Shown here in pieces: positions 14,090-25,869 of a stretch of 64,000 bases of DNA (positions within the stretch are counted from its first letter, which is position 1; each line of letters opens with the position of its first letter). The position numbers and the translations under genes were made by a program. This DNA comes from Scatophagus argus (taxonomy: Eukaryota > Chordata > Actinopteri > Scatophagidae). The DNA lies in assembly GCF_020382885.2 (NCBI RefSeq), contig NC_058498.1:22721001-22785000 (forward strand), given 5' to 3'. The notes below the pieces were generated by a model. The model was not told where the DNA came from, searched no databases, and was given only the letters and a program-made list of their open reading frames with translations.

Positions 14090-14408
14090 TAGTGTGACAT
14101 GTATGTGCTGGACTGTTTCTTGGTCTGGAGAAGTGACTTCCTGGAGTCATAGTCACAGTGAGGCTGACATACAATTAGCAGAGTCAGGAACAAGGTCTCA
14201 GATTAAAACCACAGTTTGTAGTTTTTACATGATGCTTTTATATGAATTTATGAATTTTTCTTTTGCTTTGGAAGCTAAGCTAACAGTCTGCCTGCTACTG
14301 CTTCGTATCTACCCTACAGAAAAGTGAGTGGTAGCAATTCTCTCATCTAACTCTCAGCAAGAAAGCGAATAAGAGTATCTCAGAAATTTAGAACTATTCC
14401 TTTCTAGT
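14090..14408. repeat. foldback element, copy B (centre plus right arm)
   Basis: The block begins with the central motif 'gtgctggactgtttcttgg' and 'gacttcctggagtc', and ends with 'gaagctaagctaacagtctg', 'tctaactctcagcaagaaag' and 'gaactattcctttc'. The same words in the same order occur in copies A, D and E. The left arm seems to be missing. Confidence 0.6.
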
Positions 14409-14988
14409 TTCTGTCGGATACTTATATCAGGGTGATAAACTGCCATTCCTAACTTCACTGAATGTCAATTTATCACCCCAGTTTCCTGCTCTGTATGTAA
14501 TTTGCTCCTTCTCTCATATTCCCATGGCCACCTCAGCTGTGATATATTTCTTCTGAAAGCCGGAAGGAGAGGAAACGGGTTAGTCTACCTGCAGACAATA
14601 CAATTCGCTGTTCAAATCTATTCATGTTAGGTAACCTGTAGGTATTTTGGCACCACCTACATGTGCACTGCAAAAATTGGGACCTTAATGATATCATTCT
14701 TACTCCACTTTTTAGTTGCCACATTATTCTCTGAAGTGTTTGCATTTGTTGCATAATGAACCCACATTGAGACTGTGCAAGCGCTGGTGACATAACTCCA
14801 ATTATAAATAGTTGGGAATTGTTTGTGTGAGGTGCTATGTTTATGTTTATGTGCAGAGTGTCTTCTGGAGCTATGACAGATGTTCTTGTTATGACAGTTT
14901 CACAATGTTCGCTGAAACCAAAAAGGTCGGAAGCAGGCATTGTAACAATCAATGTGGTGATCGCAGCCTTGTTGTTAGTGGATTTGGG

Positions 14989-15246
14989 ATTTTTTTTTTT
15001 ATCACACATACCGACAATCATACACTGATGATAGAAGCTGCCATGCAAGGTCCCAACCTGCTCATCAAGATCAATGCACAAAGTTCCTACACACACCCAT
15101 TCACACACAGTGATGGCAAAGTATCCCTCCCAAGAATGCTTTGGCATGTAGACTGCAGGGACTGGGGATCAAATCACCAACCTTCTGAGGACTGGGTGAA
15201 TTGTTCTACCTCCTCACTAAGCTGTCCCAAACAACCATACGTCTCT
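14989..15246 (-). mobile_element. tRNA-derived SINE
   Basis: Read on the minus strand from 15246, the sequence starts GGGACAGCTTAGTGAGGAGG, resembling a tRNA-like box A. A box-B-like region, GGTTGGTGATTTGATCCCC, follows about 45 bases later. A SINE body leads to an A-run (a plus-strand T-run at about 14990-15000), as expected for a poly(A) tail. The head and the 'ctttggcatgtagactg' body motif are familiar from a common fish tRNA-SINE family. The longer open frames crossing it (14533-15147 minus, 14812-15291 plus) are repeat-derived. Confidence 0.65.
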
Positions 15247-15249
15247 GCT

Positions 15250-16470
15250 CCTCCTGCTCCTCCAGAGCCAGAAAAGACAAATGGAGAATGAATTTCATTT
15301 ATATAAAATTAGTGAAGTGCATTGAACTTTCTGGTTATTAGGCAGTTCCAAGGCTGCTCAGCATGAACAAATGCTGCAATATACTGAGAAAGTCCATCAC
15401 ACTTACTTACACGCAAGAGAACCGCACTCCTCACCTGCAGTTCAACCGCACTCTGCAGATGAACTCATACACTCCAAATACCTTTGACCCTGCAGCATTA
15501 TACAGTATTCCAGTCAGGTCACTGTTCTTCTTCTTGCATTCTGGATAAACCCCATATACATTAAAAATAAATCTTGTTAAATGAAGGGCAGGATATTGTA
15601 AGGGGCTTTATGTGGGACTGCAGATAATCCAGGAATATTGCATGGGAGCATTCATCCAAATTTATAACAGAAAACACACCGCTGTGATTTGTTTTCTCAC
15701 TAACAAATGAATGCATTAAAGAAAATATTTAGCTTTAAAAGCTCTAGTGTCACATTTATTGGGAAAGAATGCTGATTCATTCTTGCCTGCAAAGTGAAGC
15801 CAATAGTTAGATTAGCTTAAGTTACAGACTAGTACTGACTTGTCAGTAAAAAATCTGTCTCTAAATGTCACCTCTTAACGCTTTATATTGTTTGTTTACC
15901 TTGCCAAACTGGTCAGGTTTGCTGTTACCCCTTTCAGTCTTTATTCTAAGCTAGGCTGAGGGGCCCCTTGGTTTACAGGACAGACATGAAAGAGGCATCA
16001 ACCTTATTATAAATCAGACTATTCTACATACCATATCAAAATGACCCAAGGCTATCAAATTCATGCTTAAACTAATAAATTAGTAATGGTCATTATCGGC
16101 AACAACATGTAATATCCATTTGAAAGCTGTGAAATTTCTTCTTCAAGAGCTTTTGAACAGATGTTACTGCAGGAAGTTAAAACTCATGAGACACATCTGC
16201 ATGCAATTTGGACACCATGGTTCATGTATCTGCATGCACCCCTGGTTTGACCAGAAGCCCTGTTATCAAACTTGTGGTTGTGTCATGTTCTTCATAGCAG
16301 TGGTTTAGTAAAATACAGCTGAGGGCTGCTTATGTGTTCATGTGAGATTTTGTGGCTCTGTTTTGATAGTGGGCCCGCGTTCTTCATAGTTACGCAATAT
16401 GAAGTGCAGAGTGTTTAGCCCCATTCAAGTTAGAACAAGTAGTCTCTATCTGGCAGGCTTAATGTTCAGC
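15250..16470. other. non-coding stretch with one foldback copy
   Basis: Apart from the foldback copy near 15.8-15.96 kb, no exon or bounded repeat was recognised. Confidence 0.4.
15798..15960. repeat. foldback element, copy C (degenerate)
   Basis: The left arm near 15805-15830 (gttagattagcttaagttac, then agact) is roughly the reverse complement of the right arm near 15933-15957 (cagtctttattctaagctag, then gctga). The arms are shorter and more diverged than in copy A, so this looks like an older copy. Confidence 0.5.
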
Positions 16471-16477
16471 CACCCTT

Positions 16478-16546
16478 TGTGTGTGTGTGTGTGTGTCTGC
16501 ATGTGTCTGTGTGTGTGTGTGTACATGTGTGTGTGTGTGTGTGTGG
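16478..16546. repeat. (TG)n microsatellite, interrupted
   Basis: Runs of alternating T and G are broken by CTGCA and ACA interruptions. Reading through it gives only a Cys/Val-rich artefactual peptide. Confidence 0.95.
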
Positions 16547-17214
16547 GTTTATTCTTGTGGAGGCACAGTGCTTTGTGTTGTGTATACTACACAGAATGAC
16601 AGAATGTGCTGATGCAGCTCTGATGGTGGGGGTGATGGACCAAGCCCTAACCTGAGGTGACTGCTCACAAGAGAGATTTGCTTCTACCCTTTCTGTCCAG
16701 CTTCCACATGGGAGTCAGAGTAGTCTCCAGCTGTTGACTGGCCAGTGACATGCAATCACACTCCAGACTCTACTCTACTCTACTAAAATTACAGCGATGT
16801 ATCTGCCAAACTACACACCTGGATGAAGTCCAAAACAAAAATTCTACTGACTTCCAGAAGACGGCCAGCTGTTCTTTCAGTTACCGATACACTGTGGGAC
16901 CAAGGAATGGACAAAACAAACTAGAAATGAGAGAGGTCCTTTTAGCGTTTTTTGTTTTTACACGTTTTTAGCAGCCATTACAGGTGAGGGTGAGATGAGG
17001 GGTGTTTAGTTGGTCAGATGGTCTCCCTTCAACTTTCTACACTCTTGATCGGGTCTATATTTCATAAAAAGCCCACAGAAAATGTACATGTGCTTTATTG
17101 TAAGTTTTGTAGTGTGGCATGTTGCCATGAAATGTTGTACCATGAAATGTTGTGCAGACATGCATGGTTCCCAGAGGATGACCCCCTCAATATCGGGCAT
17201 TCAGTAAAAAGTAG

Positions 17215-17512
17215 TGGTATTTGAAGGGATTATGTGCTGGACTGCTCTTTGGCCAGCAGCAGTATCTTCCTGCAGTCTCTACTGGTTGCCTGGCAACCTG
17301 GAGGTGATGACTTTAGGCTTCATTGTGGCTGGAAAAGAAATAGTCCAGCACATAACTCTCTTTAAAAATCCCTTAAACAAACAAGTTAAGATGTTAATTA
17401 GTGAGCTTTAGAAGTGCTGGTTAGCCTTTGGACAGAACCAGGCTTGCTGTTTCCCTTTATTTTCAGTCTTAATGCTAAGCTGTGCAAACTGGCTGTAGCC
17501 ATATATATATAT
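17215..17512. repeat. foldback element, copy D, with internal palindrome
   Basis: A central inverted repeat is plain: 'tatgtgctggactgctcttt' at about 17231-17250 faces 'aaaagaaatagtccagcaca' at about 17333-17352. It is followed by 'gttaattagtgagctttag', 'ctttggacagaaccagg' and 'cagtcttaatgctaagctg', ending near 'ggctgtagcc'. This copy shows most of the family's right half. Confidence 0.65.
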
Positions 17513-17667
17513 ATAGAATGAAAAGAGTACATTGACTGAATGTTTTGAATTCTGAGATGTTATTTTTGAATCCAATATTTTCACATAAACTTACGTGTCA
17601 TTTTGTCATTTTGCCCAGGATTTGTCCATGCATGTAACCTGTGCACAATGCAGCAGCCTTGCTTTTG

Positions 17668-17876
17668 TATTTCAATTTATTTATATAGCGCCAATCAAAA
17701 TTGTCTCTAGATGCTTTACAGGGACCCAGAGGCTGAACCCCCGAGCAAGCAGACAGTGGCAAGGAAAAACAGGAAGAAACCTTGAACAGGACCCGGCTTG
17801 CAAGGGAGAACTATCCTGCTGATAGTTGGCTGGGTGAAGAGGGGGGGGAAGAAGAGGTAGACAGGACAGAGAGGAT

Positions 17877-17936
<60 letters not shown>

Positions 17937-19470
17937 TACATGCAATAAACATCATAAATTACAAAGGACAAACATGACAGGTTGTTATAATTGGAATTCT
18001 GAAGACTATGTATTGTATGTATTTGATATGATATGTTGTTTAAGTTAGTTCTAATAGCTCTACATAGAAGAACGACATGGGCAGATGTTGACAGTAGACA
18101 TTTGGTTTGTCAGAGGACTGGATGCAGTTCAACATGTAGATCTGGATGGAGAGATACCTGCAGAAAGATACAGAGAGAGAAAGAAAGAGAGGGAGAGACA
18201 TGAAACTACGAGGAGAACTGGACACACAGTTAGTGACATAAAATAATGAATTATATGTTGATCTGATGAGGGGAGAGGAGGGGAGAGGAAGAAGAGCAGA
18301 GGAGGTGGGGGAGTAGAGATGGTGGTGGTGTTGTGGAGGTGGGGGAACTGCTCAGTGGATCATGTTTGTGTCCCCCAGCAGCATACGCCTATAGCGGTGT
18401 AGCTATGATAGAGATTAAAGATTAACAGGTAGTCAGGCCTATTCTACCTGTGGCTATATATCATGAGGTGAGTGTAACTATGCCTACCAGCCCTACACAC
18501 TTTGTTTGAGGCTAACTATATGCTTTACTAAACAGAAAGGTTTTAAGTCTAGTCTTAAAAGTGGAGGTGGTGTCTGCCTGTCGAACCCAGATTGGCAACT
18601 GGTTCCACAGCAGGGGTGCCTGCTAGCTAAAGGCTCGTCCTCCCGTTCTACTTTTATGAATTCTGGGAACTGCGAGTAAATCTGCACTCTGAGTGTTCTA
18701 TTGGGAATATATGGGACTATTAGATCCTGCAGATATGATGGGGCTAGTCTATTTAGGGCCTTATATGTAAGTAGGAGAATTTACTACTATTTTTTGTATT
18801 CTGAATTTTACCAGAAGCCAGTGAAGAGAAGCTAAGATGGTGGAGATATGATCCCTTTTACTGATTCCTGTTAAAACTCTAGCTGCTGCATTCTGAGTCA
18901 GCTGCAGGCTATTAATAGAGTAATTTGGACATCCTGATAATAATGAATTGCAGTAGTCCAGCCTAGAAGTAACAAAAGCATGGACAAGTTTTTCAGCATC
19001 ACTCTGAGAGAGGACACTCCTAATCTTAGCAATATTACGGAGGTGAAAGAAGGCGGTCCCAAGCACTGAACCCTGTGGAACAACGAGGTTAACCCTTATA
19101 TGTGAAGAGGAAACATCATTAACATGAACAAAGTGAAATCTGATAAATATGATTTAAACCAGCCTAGTGCTGTCCCTGTGATCCTAGTCTCATGTTCTAA
19201 TCTGTGTAATAAAATGCTGTGATCTAATGTGTCAAAAGCAGCACTGAGATCCAGTAGAATGAATATGGAGACAAGCCCGCGATCTGATGCCATGAGGAGG
19301 TCGTTTGTAACTTTAACCAGTGCTTTAACCAGTGTTTCTGTGCTGTGATGGGCTCTGAAACCAGACTGTTGTAGTTGGGTTGGGTTGGAATGCAGCTGAA
19401 CACGCCTCTTTGTCAGAAGGCGGATGTTTCTCCAGAGCGTATATATCAGACCTGAGCGCAGACAAACTGG
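17668..19470 (-). mobile_element. L2-clade LINE remnant with decayed reverse transcriptase
   Basis: On the minus strand, the block at about 19400-19120 encodes reverse-transcriptase motifs ([52 protein letters not shown]). A second block at about 19080-18780 encodes the C-terminal part (HLRNIAKIRSVLSQSDAEKL, SRLDYCNSLLSGCP, LTQNAAARVLTG, ILASLHWL). Only a vestige of the GVPQGSVLGP box remains, as FHRVQCLGPP near 19080. The catalytic FADD region between the blocks is deleted. Further frameshifted C-terminal pieces lie at 18690-18490. The 3' end is near 17670-17700, where the minus strand reads GGCGCTATATAAATAAATTG. The copy is dead, 5'-truncated and internally deleted. Confidence 0.75.
17881..17932. 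repeat. (GA)n microsatellite
   Basis: A pure GA run of about 52 bases lies inside the 3' region of the L2 remnant. It generates artefactual Glu/Arg-repeat and Ser/Leu-repeat frames on the two strands. Confidence 0.97.
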
Positions 19471-19539
19471 GTGGAAACCTGGAAGAGCAGCAGTGTCAGT
19501 CTCATACCCAGCACCTATCTTCACCTGTCTTCTCCTCAA

Positions 19540-20401
19540 CAGGTAAAAGATAAAATATTAATAATCTCCATTCTGCATGTTTTTGCAAAATGCTATGAGA
19601 TACTGTAAAATGCTCTGTAGAAAAGTACAAGAAAGCAAAATAGTTTAGACAACAAATGTAAAATAGTTTGGAGTGTATCAAAGTCAGTACTGAATGCATT
19701 TTTCATGAATCAATTTGACAACGGGTAAACAATTGTTTGATATATGTTCATGATATATGCTCATATTATCAGTTTCATTTTTCCTAATGCTCAATTCAAC
19801 AATGAGTGGAAACTTTACAGAGCAATAATTACACACTGTGCAGTATACAAAACACGGTTTTAGGTTTGGCCAGCTTTGGGAGTGGTAATACTTTGTAGTT
19901 TGGCAGTGAATGGAGAGGACACTCCCTAGTACATCATGTGTTTTCTTTTCTTTTTACTGCTCTACACCGGCGCTTTTCCGTTTATTACTTCGTACCTGTG
20001 TTAAGGTTAAACAGCACAAGAGTAAATACAACAGAACATGTGGAACTTCTAATGGAAATGAAAAAACAACATAAATGCTCTATTGATTAAAAGATATAAC
20101 TGCTCTGGTGAACCTTTGAATGCTTTGTGATGAGCATCATTAATTTTCTTGAAATTCTCAACATCAAGGCTATGTTAAGTGATGATAAGATGGCAAAAAT
20201 AATGTAGTTGATAAAATATCAGAAAATTGCCAAAATGTCTGTTGCAGTTTACTAAAGGCCCAAGTTGAATCTCATGGCACAGCTCCTTTTGTCCAACCAA
20301 CTGTCCAAAATCCAACAATCTATGAACCTGTGGATTTTACGGTTAGTTGTTACTGTGACCTGATCGATTACTTGTTAAAATGAAGACGTATCTCCTTTCA
20401 G
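19540..20401. other. upstream region of the gelsolin-like gene
   Basis: No exon was recognised before the acceptor at 20400-20401. Since the first coding exon starts right after a good AG acceptor, at least one non-coding 5' exon and the promoter should lie in or beyond this stretch. They could not be placed by eye. Confidence 0.4.
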
Positions 20402-20413
20402 GGCCTGTGCACT

Positions 20414-23400
20414 ATGGCATATCACAAACAGTTTGAGACTGCGGGGAAAAAGCCTGGCCTGCAGGTGTGGCGGGTGGAGAAAATGGATTTGGTGCCTGTC
20501 CCCACTGAAGTTCATGGAGACTTCTACACCGGAGACTCTTACATACTGCTCAACACCATCTCCACCTCTCCCCCTTCTTACAACATTCACACGTGGATTG
20601 GTATTGAATTTAAATTTTCTGCGCACACCTCAGAAAAAAATATAGAATATAATTCCCCTTGTTTGTCCGTTTGTGGTCATTTTCAGTCATTTGCTGTTTT
20701 TTTTATTTTAAATCTGTTACACCACAGGCAACGAGGCTTCTCAGGATGAGAGAGGGAGTGCTGCCATCTTCATGACGCAGCTTGATGACTTCCTGAATGG
20801 AGCCCCAAGACAGTTCTCTGAGTTTCAAGGCCAAGAGTCAGTCACCTTTCAGGGCTACTTCAAGACTGGCATCAAATACAAGGTGAAACAAGATTTATGC
20901 ACACTTGTTGATTTCATGGTAAATCATTTGGAAACTCTTCCCATATGAAAAAATGTCTATAGGAGAGATGAACAAATTTCTTTCTATCAGACAACAAATG
21001 CACACCTTGATCTACTAAGTGAAACCAGTGAAATGACCTAAGCTGAAGGGGTTGTAGAACTGTTGTATGTTTATATGGGATGAAGAACTCATCACTGTGC
21101 TATTTTGGGAACTGCTTGGAGTTGGTTGCTCCCCCAGGTTTTCCACTGAAGGTTTCCATGGAGAGTCTGAACCAGCAAACATGCAGAGTAGAAACAAGCT
21201 CTCTAATGCCAAAACACCAAATGGCTGCAGATGTTATGAAATGAAGAAGGCTGCTGGAAAACAAAGCGCAGCCAGTGTTATTTTTGGTATCTTAAATGTG
21301 GCAGATTTGAAGTTAAAGTCAGAAATCGAAATATGTTTAAAAAATAATTAAATTAAATTAAATTAAATTAAATTTGTCATTCTAGGGGGTTGTTGGCAAG
21401 AGTGAGAATGAGAATATCTATACCCCTCTCATCCCTGTATGCAAAATATGAAGAATGGGCTAGCAGACTGGAAAAGGGGAGGCAGCTAGCCTAGCTAAAT
21501 GTTTTTGTTTTTTATTTTGTTTTGTTTCAGGGTTTTTTTTTTAACACTGTGTGCTGTATAAAGTCAACAAACAACTTAAAATGTGTTAATTGCTGAGTTT
21601 TTGAGGTAGGCAAATATGATTGACTTTGTTCCCCTTATGTTTCAATTCTAACCCAAGCTAGCCATCTCTTGGCCATAACTTTATATTTAATATAAAGAAA
21701 AAGCAAAAATAAATGGAGAACTATTCCTTCAATATCAGTATTTACAATTATATTGAAATATATGTGTCATGCAGTTGTAGTTTAATGTAGTAGTTCTAAT
21801 TCTTTATTTATCTTGTCTTTACTCCTATCAAAGCAAGGAGGAGTAGCCTCAGGCTTCAACCATGTGGTGACCAATGACGTTAATGTGAAACGTCTGCTGC
21901 ATGTGAAAGGCCGACGCATGATCAGAGCTTCGGAGGTCGACCTGAACTGGAAGAGCTTCAACAGCGGAGACTGCTTCATCATTGACTTGGGAAAGGTGAT
22001 CTAGAAGATGGACCAGATAATATGTTGAATGAAATAATACAAAATACTATTTCACCATCACTTTATTTCCATCTTCTATTTCTCTGCTCCTCTCTGTGAA
22101 ATGCTAGAACATCTACAGCTGGTTTGGCAGCACAAGCAACTTCTTGGAACGGCTGAAAACCACTGAGCTGGCCGTTGCCATCCGAGACAACGAGCGAAAT
22201 GGCCGGGCTGAAATAGAAATGATTGATGAAGGCTCTGAGCCAGAAGCTGTCATTAAAGTGAGTGGGTTTTTTTTACTTTTAAATTTGAGCTGTTTTATTC
22301 AGGGAACATCTTGGAATATTTGTGATTGTGGCTAGATGTTATATATCTCATATGGCTGCTAGAAAGGATGCAGTTCTGCAATTTGTTTTTTTATTTATAG
22401 TTGCTTGGATCCAAGCCTGACCTCTCACCAGGAAGCAGTGATGAATCCACCGATAAGAAGAACAAGAAGCAGGCATCTCTCTACTTGGTAAACACTAACA
22501 AATATGTGGCTTTTAAGTGCATTGAATCTAAAAGATTCCAATGATAAAAGTAGACATTTTTGATGATCTCTCTACTGTCCAGATTTCTGATGCTACAGGC
22601 TCCATGACTACAACCCTGGTACATGCTGAAAACCCTTTCAAACAAGACATGCTCTCCCAGAGTGAATGCTACATCTTGGACAATGGAGGAGACAATAAGA
22701 TATTTGTTTGGAAAGGTATTTATCAGTTTCCATAAACTGTTGTTCATTGCATACACTTTGTTTTATGTATTTATCATTCAGACTTTAGTTTGAAGTCTTT
22801 AATCACTGTACCACACTCCAACTTGCAGGGAGGGATGCAAATGCAGATGAGCGCAAAGCAGCATTTCTTGTTGCAAACAAGTTCATTAAAGACAACAATT
22901 ACCCATCAAATACTCAGGTAAGTATTGAAAGTCTGCTGCCAGGACTATATCCTTCCTATCTCTACCTATTCACACATTCACTTGCTCCTCTGTCTCTTTC
23001 TGACATTAACAGGTACAGGTCTTGCCAGCAGGGGGGGAGACCACAATGTTTAAACAGTTCTTCTTTAACTGGTTGGACAAGGATGAGACCACAGGGCCAA
23101 GTCAGGCCTACACCATTGGTAGGATTGCTAAAGTGAAGCAGATTCCCTTTGACTCCTCCACACTCCACAGCAACAAGATTATGGCAGCCCAGCATGGCAT
23201 GGTGGATGATGGTTCAGGGAAAGTCCAGGTACACTAGTTAGACTGACAACATTCATGGTGTAAGTTCATTTCGATAATATTTAGATCTGACAGTGTTGGG
23301 TGTGCATAGATTTGGCGTGTGGAAGGAGGTGATAAAGTGCCTGTAGACCCATCCACCTATGGACAGTTCTTTGGAGGAGACTGTTACCTGGTGCTGTACT

Positions 23401-25189
23401 CCTACAACCTGGGAGGCAGAGAGAAGCATATCATCTACACCTGGTGAGTGCATGACTTCACAGCATGGGAGGATTTCTCTTTTTTTGCTGGGTTGTTGTG
23501 TTTACCATGGATGAAATTTTCCCCCGGAACCTCTTCTTGCATCCAGGTCTATGGGGCAGCTGACCAGTGTTGCTTCGCTTTAGTGGTTTTGCTTGAAACG
23601 AAAATGAATGAGTTATGAATATTTTACGGAATTACTGTCTTCAGGCAAGGGCAAAAGTGCAGTAAGGATGAACTGACCGCGTCAGCATTCCTCACTGTCA
23701 ACTTGGATGATTCCATGGGTGGAGTAGCTACTCAGGTAAGATATCTACAGTGAAGACAATTTAGGGAAATGCTTGATGTCTCGGGATGCTCTGTTTTTTA
23801 TTGCGAGGGTACATGGTAAGATTCCTCCCACTCTCCTAACTGTTCATCAAATGTTCTTATAATGACTTACTCCTGCAATAGGGTGAATGACTCCTTTCAC
23901 CCCTGTCTTCTCAGCAAACGTAGGTTTAGTTACTACTCTGTCTATGCAGGTTCGTGTCACTCAGGGGCAAGAACCTCCCCATCTCGTCAGTGTGTTTAAA
24001 GACAAGCCTTTGGTCATTCACCTTGGTGGGACATGCCGCGAGCATGGCGAGAGCAAGCCTGGCAGCACACGACTCTTCCACATCCGCCAGAGCTCCACCA
24101 AAGCCACACGAGCTGTCGAGGTCCGCCTCGTTTATTACAATGAACGGACATAAATCGGCACGTTCTAATGAAGAAATGACAACATCCTCCATCTCTTTGT
24201 GTCTCACTTACCCAGGTGGAGCCTGTTGCCTCCTCCCTGAATACGAATGATGTGTTTGTGCTAAAGTCACCCGAGTCGCTGTTGGTGTGGAGAGGAAAGG
24301 GGGCGACTCCTGAGGAGATGGCTGCAGCGAAGTATGTTGCTGGCCTTCTTGGAGGAAATGCCACCGAAGTTGAAGAGGGCAAAGAGCCAGGTGAGAGCTG
24401 ACTTTGAACTCTGCAAAATAACAGTGTAAAATATTTCCTGTGGAAAACTGTGCTCTTCTTGTTGTCAGCTGGTTTCTGGGCAGCACTGGGTGGAAAGCGG
24501 CCCTACCAGACCTCCAAGACCCTACAGAACACAATCAGACCCCCACGGCTGTTTGCCTGTTCAAACAAAACTGGCAGGCTGATAGTAAGTATTTAAGTTG
24601 TCATACATTTTAATTAAACAAAATGATATTAAATGTTATTTTGCTAAAAACATATCTATATATAGCCATGTAACAGTGCACTGCTCAATATTTAGGCTGA
24701 GGAGGTCCCTGGTGAATTCACACAGACTGATCTGGCAACTGATGATGTCATGATTCTGGACACATGGGCTCAGGTATGCTCCTTTTCTTTAAATCAAACA
24801 ATTAAAAGTAAAGTTCTTTGGATCTCATTTTTATTGCTGCCTTATCCCTAAATCCCTGTGGTGGTTTCTCCCACCAGCTCTTTGTTTGGGTCGGAGGGGA
24901 TGCCAATGAAACTGAGAAAACTGGATCAGTCAAGATTGGTAAGATAAACAGAGCAATTAGAGATGAGGAGAAATTTCATTCAAAACTTTGTTCTCAATGT
25001 ATCCTTATTGTCCTCTCAGCTCAAGACTATGTGGATTCAGACCCATCTGGCCGCCGCGGTATCCCCACCACCACAATTAAACAGGGGGAGGAGCCACCCT
25101 CCTTCACCGGCTGGTTCCATGCCTGGGACGCCAAGATGTGGGACACAGATATCTTGCATTCCATGCAAGAACGTATCAAAAAGCATTAG
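20414..25189 (+). CDS. scinl: scinderin/gelsolin-like actin-severing and capping protein (scinl type)
   Basis: Sixteen coding exons close in frame to 724 aa: 20414-20600, 20728-20882, 21834-21995, 22108-22257, 22401-22487, 22583-22715, 22829-22917, 23013-23228, 23310-23443, 23645-23735, 23950-24120, 24216-24390, 24469-24584, 24696-24773, 24878-24938, 25020-25189. The length and six gelsolin repeats match scinderin/gelsolin: G1 about 10-115, G2 130-240, G3 260-350, G4 395-500, G5 520-610, G6 630-715. Diagnostic blocks are [67 protein letters not shown] and [12 protein letters not shown]. The start lacks a signal peptide, so the protein is cytoplasmic; the family severs and caps actin filaments under calcium control. 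Teleost scinla/scinlb are the likely orthologues; scin or gsn paralogy is not resolved by eye. The exon-11 donor (GAG then GTCCGC) is weak and its end could shift by a few codons. Intron 2 carries a foldback element. Confidence 0.9.
21346..21374. repeat. (TTAAA)n short tandem repeat
   Basis: About six copies of a TTAAA/AATTA pentamer lie in intron 2 of the gelsolin-like gene. Confidence 0.9.
21458..21735. repeat. foldback element, copy F, inside a gelsolin-like intron
   Basis: The left-arm words 'agactggaaaaggggagg' and 'cagctagcctagc' at 21465-21496 are the reverse complement of family right-arm words. The right half starts 'aaaatgtgttaattgctgag' (about 21577) and continues 'acccaagctagcc' to 'gaactattccttc'. 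It is diverged from copies D and E. Confidence 0.5.
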
Positions 25190-25523
25190 TAGACACCGCA
25201 TAGAACAGTAGCATCTGCAGAACACCTTCAATTATCCATTGCTTAGCCTTTTCTGTTGTACTGCAAAGAACAACCAACCTGTAACATGTAATTTCTTTGC
25301 AACTTGTTTTCATTCTTCCTTTTATGTATTAAAACACCAAGCTGACAAGTGTTTACGATCCAGTGAGAAACCGAAATGCATTTTTTCTTTTTATCTTCAT
25401 AAAGTCAAACAGGAGATATTGGCATTTTAAAGGTCTGTGTGTGACAAAAAGAATGTATATTTTTATGTAGAATTTCCCTTTTTACAGCCTAGTTTGCAAA
25501 GACATTGTGAAATTCAAAATTTT

Positions 25524-25529
25524 AATAAA
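25524..25529 (+). promoter_or_regulatory. polyadenylation signal AATAAA (gelsolin-like gene)
   Basis: This is the first canonical hexamer after the stop at 25189, about 335 bases into the 3' UTR. A second AATAAA lies at 25636-25641, so two alternative 3' ends are possible, both before the rdh8 start at 25870. Confidence 0.6.
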
Positions 25530-25869
25530 AGACTGACCTTTCATCTGGCTGCTTTATTGAGACAAGAACATATGTTTTTGTTTTGTTTTTGTTTTTGTCA
25601 AGACTTACCATGTTTATCATATGATTTACTGCAACAATAAAGTTATCATGAGCCTAAATCTTCACCAGGCATCAGCACCATGTTTAGGCCATGCTGGATG
25701 GTAATCTTCAGGCCATGTGCACAAGGCTTCTGCTGAGTTGCAGACAAGTGGATTAAGGAGCAGGCTTTAATAGTGCCTCCACGTCACCTGTTTCCTCTAC
25801 TACTACACCTCTTTTGTTCTCTTTCATTCTCTGCTGCTCAAGCTGCAAGACAAACACTGACCAGGCACA

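Noticed and set aside
14533-15147. 204-codon open frame on the minus strand
   Set aside because: Much of it lies in the tRNA-derived SINE, there is no recognisable domain, and overlapping frames on the plus strand are equally long.
16399-16599. Cys/Val-rich peptide
   Set aside because: It is an artefact of the (TG)n repeat.
17782-18048. Glu/Arg-repeat protein and its Ser/Leu antisense
   Set aside because: Both are produced by reading through the (GA)n microsatellite.
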